DNA from: Acanthaster planci
Lineage: Eukaryota; Echinodermata; Asteroidea; Valvatida; Acanthasteridae
DNA: 10,254 bases
Assembly (NCBI RefSeq): GCF_001949145.1
Contig: NW_019091565.1
Coordinates: forward strand, 13,710 to 23,963
Direction: 5' to 3'
A program made the translations under genes and the position numbers. Below are positions 6,971 through 10,254 of this stretch, piece by piece. The notes beneath the pieces were generated by a model. The model searched no databases and had not been told where the DNA came from. It saw only the letters and a list, made by a program, of their open reading frames with translations. The number at the start of each line of letters is the position of its first letter. Within the stretch, counting starts at the first letter, position 1.

Positions 6971-7690
6971 CCTGTTTTCTCAACTCCGCCCTCGCTGTGC
7001 ATATTTTTTCCCAAGAACATTAATAGGAGCACTCTGCAGCCTTTTTTCAACTGATATCAAATCTTCCGACTGGAGTGCTGTGTATGAATGCCGGGAACCT
7101 GAATCTGCTTTACAATACTTTCTTTCGCTCTCTTTCTGATGCTTACAATAGGTACATGTACATGTACCTACCCTTCGTCACCAGAACTGTTGGCAGACGT
7201 AAGAACCAACCATGGATCTCTCAGGCCATCATTAACTCATATAATCAAAAGAACAGATTGTATCATCCTTTTCAGCACAACCCTTCTTAAGAAAACAAGT
7301 ACATGTGTATTTACAAAAGCTATCGGAACTGCCTTCTATTATTTGCCTTGCCAAGAAAAACTGTTATGCTAGTAATTTTAACAAATGTAAAAAAATTATG
7401 TAAGCCACTTGGCATGAAATCAACAATGTCTTTGGTAAAAGCAGAAAGGCAGATCTTCCAAATAAATGCCACGATGTTGGACATATTTTCTCTAATCCTT
7501 CAGATATTGCCAACACTTTTAATTTGTTCTTTACTAACATTGGTGTACCACTAGCTAACAAAATCCCTGATAAATATTGTCACTACATGGACTACTTGCA
7601 CATCCTTACCACTTCATCCTTTTTCCTTATGCCAACAAGCCCTGCAGAAATCATCGATATCGCCAACAAGCTCAGCAATGATACAAGTTG
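6971..7690 (+). pseudogene. LINE linker between endonuclease and reverse transcriptase
   Basis: Several frames hold family-typical blocks in order: SSDWSAVYECREPESALQYF, SDAYNRY...LPF, PWISQAI, YKSYRNCL, AKKNCYASNFNKCKK, TWHEINNVFGKSRKADLP, then SNPSDIANTFNLFFTNIG. The frame changes after ALQYF (about 7115) and again near 7330-7345 (YRNCLLLF to AKKNCY), and TAA stops interrupt the blocks, for example before ATWHEINN at about 7400. A doubled TACATG insertion at 7153-7166 adds residues MYMY between NRY and LPF. Another insertion, TACATGTG, at about 7300-7307 adds a Met-Cys-like pair before IYKSYRN. Confidence 0.75.
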
Positions 7691-8500
7691 CAGCTTTGAT
7701 GATATCAAATCTTCTGTTATCCAGTCTGTCATTTTTACCATCGCTCACCCGCTTGCTCACATATTTATCTCTCTTTTTTCACTGGTACTGTCCCTCTAAA
7801 ACTGTAGATTGCCAGGGTAACCTCTGTCATCAAATCTGGCGATCCTGAGGATATCCACAACTATTGACCTCTCTCTGTACTTCCTTGCTTTTCAAAACTC
7901 CTCAAGAGGCTCATTTACAATCTGCCTTCACAAATTTCTGTCCACCTTTAATATCATTGTTGATAATCAATTTGGCTTTCATTGTAATCACTCCACTGAT
8001 ATGCCTCTTGTTCATCTGACAGATCTTATCAGTTCTTCCTTTTGTGATAAATTGTATTCAGCTGGAGCATTTGATGATTTATCAAAGGCTTTTGATACAA
8101 TTGATCACTCTGTTCTCCTTTCTGAATTTGAATTCTGTCGTGTAAGGGGGTGCGCTCTTTAGTGGTTCTTGGACTGCCTCAACCACCGGCACCAACATAC
8201 ATCAATTTGTGGACACAATTCCATGACAAGTCCTATTAGCCATGGAATCCCCAGGGCTCCATTCTTGGTCCTCTTCTCTTTCAATGATCCGCACAATTCT
8301 TCCCCGTCATTATCTTTTCTCTTAATTGCTGATGACACGACAATCATTCAGTCCAATTCCACCCTCAAATCCATTATCTCAACTCTTAACAGTGAGCTCA
8401 TCAAAGTTTCATCTTGGTTCAAATCCAATCAACTGTCCCTGAATTCCAAAAAAACTAAATGTATCTTCTTCAGTAAATGCAGTTTCCTTCCCTCTGTGCT
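7691..8500 (+). pseudogene. LINE reverse transcriptase domain remnant
   Basis: The RNA-templated DNA polymerase that copies the element. Blocks in order: RVTSVIKSGDPED.HNY (about 7815-7865), SVLPCFSKLL, NQFGFHCNHST (about 7968-7995), motif A FDDLSKAFDTIDH (about 8071-8107) with the catalytic Asp kept, motif B, then motif C ADDT (8328-8339) with both Asp kept, and WFKSNQLSLNSKKTKCIFF. Motif B (family G[VI]PQGSILGPLLF) is split: GIP is followed by a one-base loss in the C run 8249-8252, and QGSILGPLL continues in the shifted frame until frame is regained near 8281. The residue before ADD is Ile, where Phe or Tyr is usual. Several stops make it non-functional. Confidence 0.88.
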
Positions 8501-8957
8501 GCATCTGTGATATTACACTGATAATATCTCTGTCTCTGTTGTCAACTTGATTTTTAACAACAAACTCTGCTGGAATCTTCACATTTCTTCAATCTCAAAA
8601 ATGATGTAACATGGGCATTCTGTCCAAACTTTTCTCTTTTCTTCAATCATCTGCTTTGGTTTCCCTTACACTTATTCTACCTTAAGCTAAGATTCAAGTC
8701 TCTGTCTCTTAACTCTATTGTCCTTTGTTTTGTCCCATCCTATTGTCCCATTTTGTCCTGTTTTGTTCAAGGCATGTCTCTTCAAGACCTAGTCCTTCTG
8801 ATAATGCCGTCATTATTGCAATGCAGCTTCTTCTTTTTGTCAGCTTTATTTTTGGCATCTTTACCCCTTGAATTTATTTTGTTATAATTTTCGACATGTA
8901 CATTGTATTTTCATCATATTCCATACACGGCATTATGGAAATAAATGTTGTTGTTGA
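8501..8957 (+). pseudogene. LINE C-terminal remnant, internal deletion and 3' end
   Basis: After the reverse transcriptase, MGILSKLFSFLQSSALVSLT (about 8614-8670) and LILP match the family's thumb-side sequence. Almost directly afterwards (about 8690-8715) comes KSLSLNSI, which in relatives belongs to the last segment (SxSLNSFKKKL). About 80-100 residues are therefore missing at about 8683-8695, an internal deletion. Then follows a T-rich 3' UTR, an AATAAA hexamer at 8940-8945, and a TGTTGTTGTTG tail ending at about 8956. This tail type is familiar from aquatic-animal LINEs. Confidence 0.65.
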
Positions 8958-9035
8958 ACAAAAAAATGAATTAAAAATAAAAATGTCACGGTGGCTGTAG
9001 CAAGTGTTAGTTAACAAATTAGGGTTATATCGCTA

Positions 9036-9221
9036 CTAGGTGTAGGCCATGTGCAGCTCTTCATCCCTCTGGATGGACTTCTCCCCTCCCTGGGCTGTCT
9101 CAATTCCTCCAGCTGGTGCTGGTTCTAGGGGTTCCTGAGCTGCTGGAGCCCCAGACTGTTCAGACGTGTGTGGATCATGGACTTTTGCAGGAGGCGGTAC
9201 CTTCCGCTTTGGCCGAGGCAT
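9036..9221 (-). CDS. Possible small exon encoding a basic, Pro/Ala-rich N-terminus
   Basis: An ATG-opened frame of 61 codons begins MPRPKRKVPPPAKVHDP, which is basic and nuclear-localisation-like, and continues into a Pro/Ala/Gly/Glu-rich stretch (PAAQEPLEPAPAGG) that ends at a TAG. It is more GC- and CpG-rich than its surroundings, and the composition looks protein-like rather than random AT-rich sequence. An AAG/GTACCG donor-like site directly after codon 7 would allow a very short first exon. Similar N-termini open some host nuclear proteins and some retroelement gag-like ORFs. I do not recognise the gene, and a chance ORF in a GC-rich patch remains possible. Confidence 0.3.
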   Translation of the reverse strand: MPRPKRKVPPPAKVHDPHTSEQSGAPAAQEPLEPAPAGGIETAQGGEKSIQRDEELHMAYT

Positions 9222-9830
9222 TGTTCTGGATGTGAAAGCCCAAAGATTCTAAGTTTATGTTAATTAAGCTCCAGATAGGAACGTCCAAGTTACTCAATTT
9301 TGTTTGACACTCCAGAAAGGTGGACAGTCAAGGGCAATGAGTGAAAGCCAAGGTTGCACCCAGACAAAAGATTTCCAAGTACTAGATCCAAGTTACAAAG
9401 ACCAAAGTTGAAATGCTTCAGTAATTAGAATCCAGAAGAATTTCCAGCATCCATTGCAATGAACAAATGCAATGATCTCGGATGAACAAATTTCAAATCA
9501 ATGCTTCCAGTGTGAATGTCTGCAGACTCATCAGCACTATACCGAGCAAAGTTACATGTAAATATTCTCCTGCAGAGAATTGTCATGGAATTGTCCTCCA
9601 ATTTTCCATGACAAACCTTTACAGAATAACTTCCTCTAAGAAAACACTACATATCTTTGTAAAGACAGGAAAGCTGTTGGTGAGCATGCAGTATCACTCA
9701 TTTGGTGTGCCACTGTACATAACATAATGCTGTTAGTTCGGAGTGCCTGTATTTGCAAATCTTGTATCACCTAAGTGTGCACTTACCAAACTGTAAAGGC
9801 TTGCGCACTTCAACCTGACCTTCCCTGCTT
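9222..9830. other. Non-coding stretch, nothing recognised
   Basis: No coding or RNA-gene signal was seen. A short internal repetition, GCAATGAACAAA / GCAATGATCTCGGATGAACAAA, lies at about 9457-9491, and a TACATGTA octamer at 9553-9560. Confidence 0.45.
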
Positions 9831-9855
9831 AATTTTATCATTAAGTGATAAAATT
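9831..9855. repeat. Perfect 10-bp-arm hairpin
   Basis: AATTTTATCA (9831-9840), loop TTAAG, then the exact reverse complement TGATAAAATT (9846-9855). It is AT-rich and would form a stable cruciform or RNA hairpin. It is not followed by features of a known element and may be the centre of a small palindromic repeat or chance. Confidence 0.6.
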
Positions 9856-10254
9856 TGAAATGAGGGTCAATATTTGATTTTTGTTGGCTAATTTACACAT
9901 CATATGTAGCTATTACGTCAGATTCATGTTACTGAGAATACCACAGTGGCGGGGGACCCACATTCGAAGACAACAGTAATTGCCTTGATATTGAATATTA
10001 TTAAGGGTATGTTGGATGTCACAGATGATTTCATTCCAAGGTAAGGGGTTAGAAATAGCTGGTATGGTACTTACTGATAGACAGTCATGAAACTTGAAAG
10101 ACACAGCAATATGGTGGTTTGATATTTTCTATCCATTCTACGGCTAGGAGGATTGCATGAAATCTGGCTGTGAAAAATGGAAATACGATTATTTAATCTA
10201 AAACTTTTGGAGTATTTTAAGTTGGGGATTGTGAAGACTTCATCTTGGGTATGG
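9856..10254. other. Non-coding right end, nothing recognised
   Basis: A minus-strand open frame at 9913-10104 has no recognisable motif. A plus-strand AAGGTAAGGG at about 10038-10047 resembles a splice donor but has no supporting coding frame upstream. Confidence 0.4.

Larger units (their letters stand above)
6583..8957 (+). mobile_element. Decayed non-LTR retrotransposon (CR1/L2/jockey-like LINE), 5'-truncated
   Basis: On one strand and in the expected order lie an apurinic/apyrimidinic-type endonuclease remnant, a linker, a reverse transcriptase remnant, a shortened C-terminus, and a 3' end with AATAAA followed by a TTG-rich tail. Motif wording (GNVYRAPG, GDFN, ISDHFP, DLSKAFDTIDH, ADDT) matches CR1/L2/jockey-related LINEs common in aquatic animals; I do not assign a clade. 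The element is 5'-truncated, as target-primed reverse transcription often produces, and has numerous frameshifts and stops. CpGs are few, so it is probably an older insertion than the Tc1-type copy. It carries three TACATGTA-type insertions. No target-site duplication was confirmed. Confidence 0.9.
402..9560. repeat. Dispersed TACATGTA octamer, about 21 copies
   Basis: Copies start at 402, 484, 1088, 2513, 2965, 3165, 3463, 3469, 3508, 3514, 4613, 4761, 4906, 5478, 5816, 6425, 6431, 6927, 7153, 7159 and 9553 (counted by eye). A given octamer of this AT content is expected roughly 0.2-0.3 times in this length. Four sites are tandem doubles with a six-base period. Copies lie in non-coding DNA, in the transposase and in the LINE alike, so the motif is not part of one repeat family. 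Confidence 0.9.

Noticed and set aside
1-10254. CRISPR array, bacterial operon or phage features
   Set aside because: No regularly spaced repeats, no ribosome-binding-site-linked genes, and the sequence is clearly animal-type with LINE and Tc1 elements.

Overview
The window looks like animal nuclear DNA, most likely from a marine invertebrate. It is AT-rich and intron/repeat-like, has no operons or bacterial-type gene packing, and is built largely from decayed transposable elements. CpG is scarce over most of it, and two in-frame TGA codons stand where relatives carry CGA, which fits methylation-driven decay. The species cannot be named from this stretch. No complete intact protein gene is visible.

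Layout, left to right. Positions 1-222 (minus strand) hold the open end of an exon that runs off the left edge. It encodes a piece resembling the C-terminal active-site region of a tyrosine recombinase (a GH...Y motif followed by a GKSLDD motif). Positions 681-1700 (minus) hold a nearly full-length but broken Tc1-type (IS630/Tc1/mariner) DDE transposase, about 339 residues if its lesions are ignored. It has two frameshifts, one nonsense codon, a two-residue loss beside the second catalytic Asp, and Asp in place of the third catalytic Glu. Eighteen bases after its stop codon lies a perfect copy of the histone-mRNA 3' stem-loop, followed by a purine-rich element. Positions 1990-6580 are mostly non-coding: a CpG-dense patch (about 2640-2850), a pair of tRNA-like A/B boxes (3197-3251, minus), a small tandem duplication (4095-4134) and an exon-like patch (4199-4371). 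Positions 6583-8957 (plus) are a decayed non-LTR retrotransposon of the CR1/L2/jockey-like kind, with endonuclease and reverse transcriptase remnants and an AATAAA/(TTG)n-like 3' tail. A possible small exon sits at 9036-9221 (minus), and the last kilobase shows only a perfect short hairpin.

Two signals stand out. (1) The transposase appears to carry a replication-dependent-histone 3' end, which would predict a non-polyadenylated, S-phase-linked transposase mRNA. (2) The palindromic octamer TACATGTA occurs about 21 times, where well under one is expected. In the LINE, and probably in the transposase, it sits exactly where relatives have a plain TA, as an in-frame insertion. TA-CATG-TA has the form expected of a Tc1-type excision footprint (TA duplication plus two terminal bases from each transposon end), so many of these octamers may be transposon scars, with tandem arrays arising when a scar's new TA sites are hit again. 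This is an inference and can be tested.
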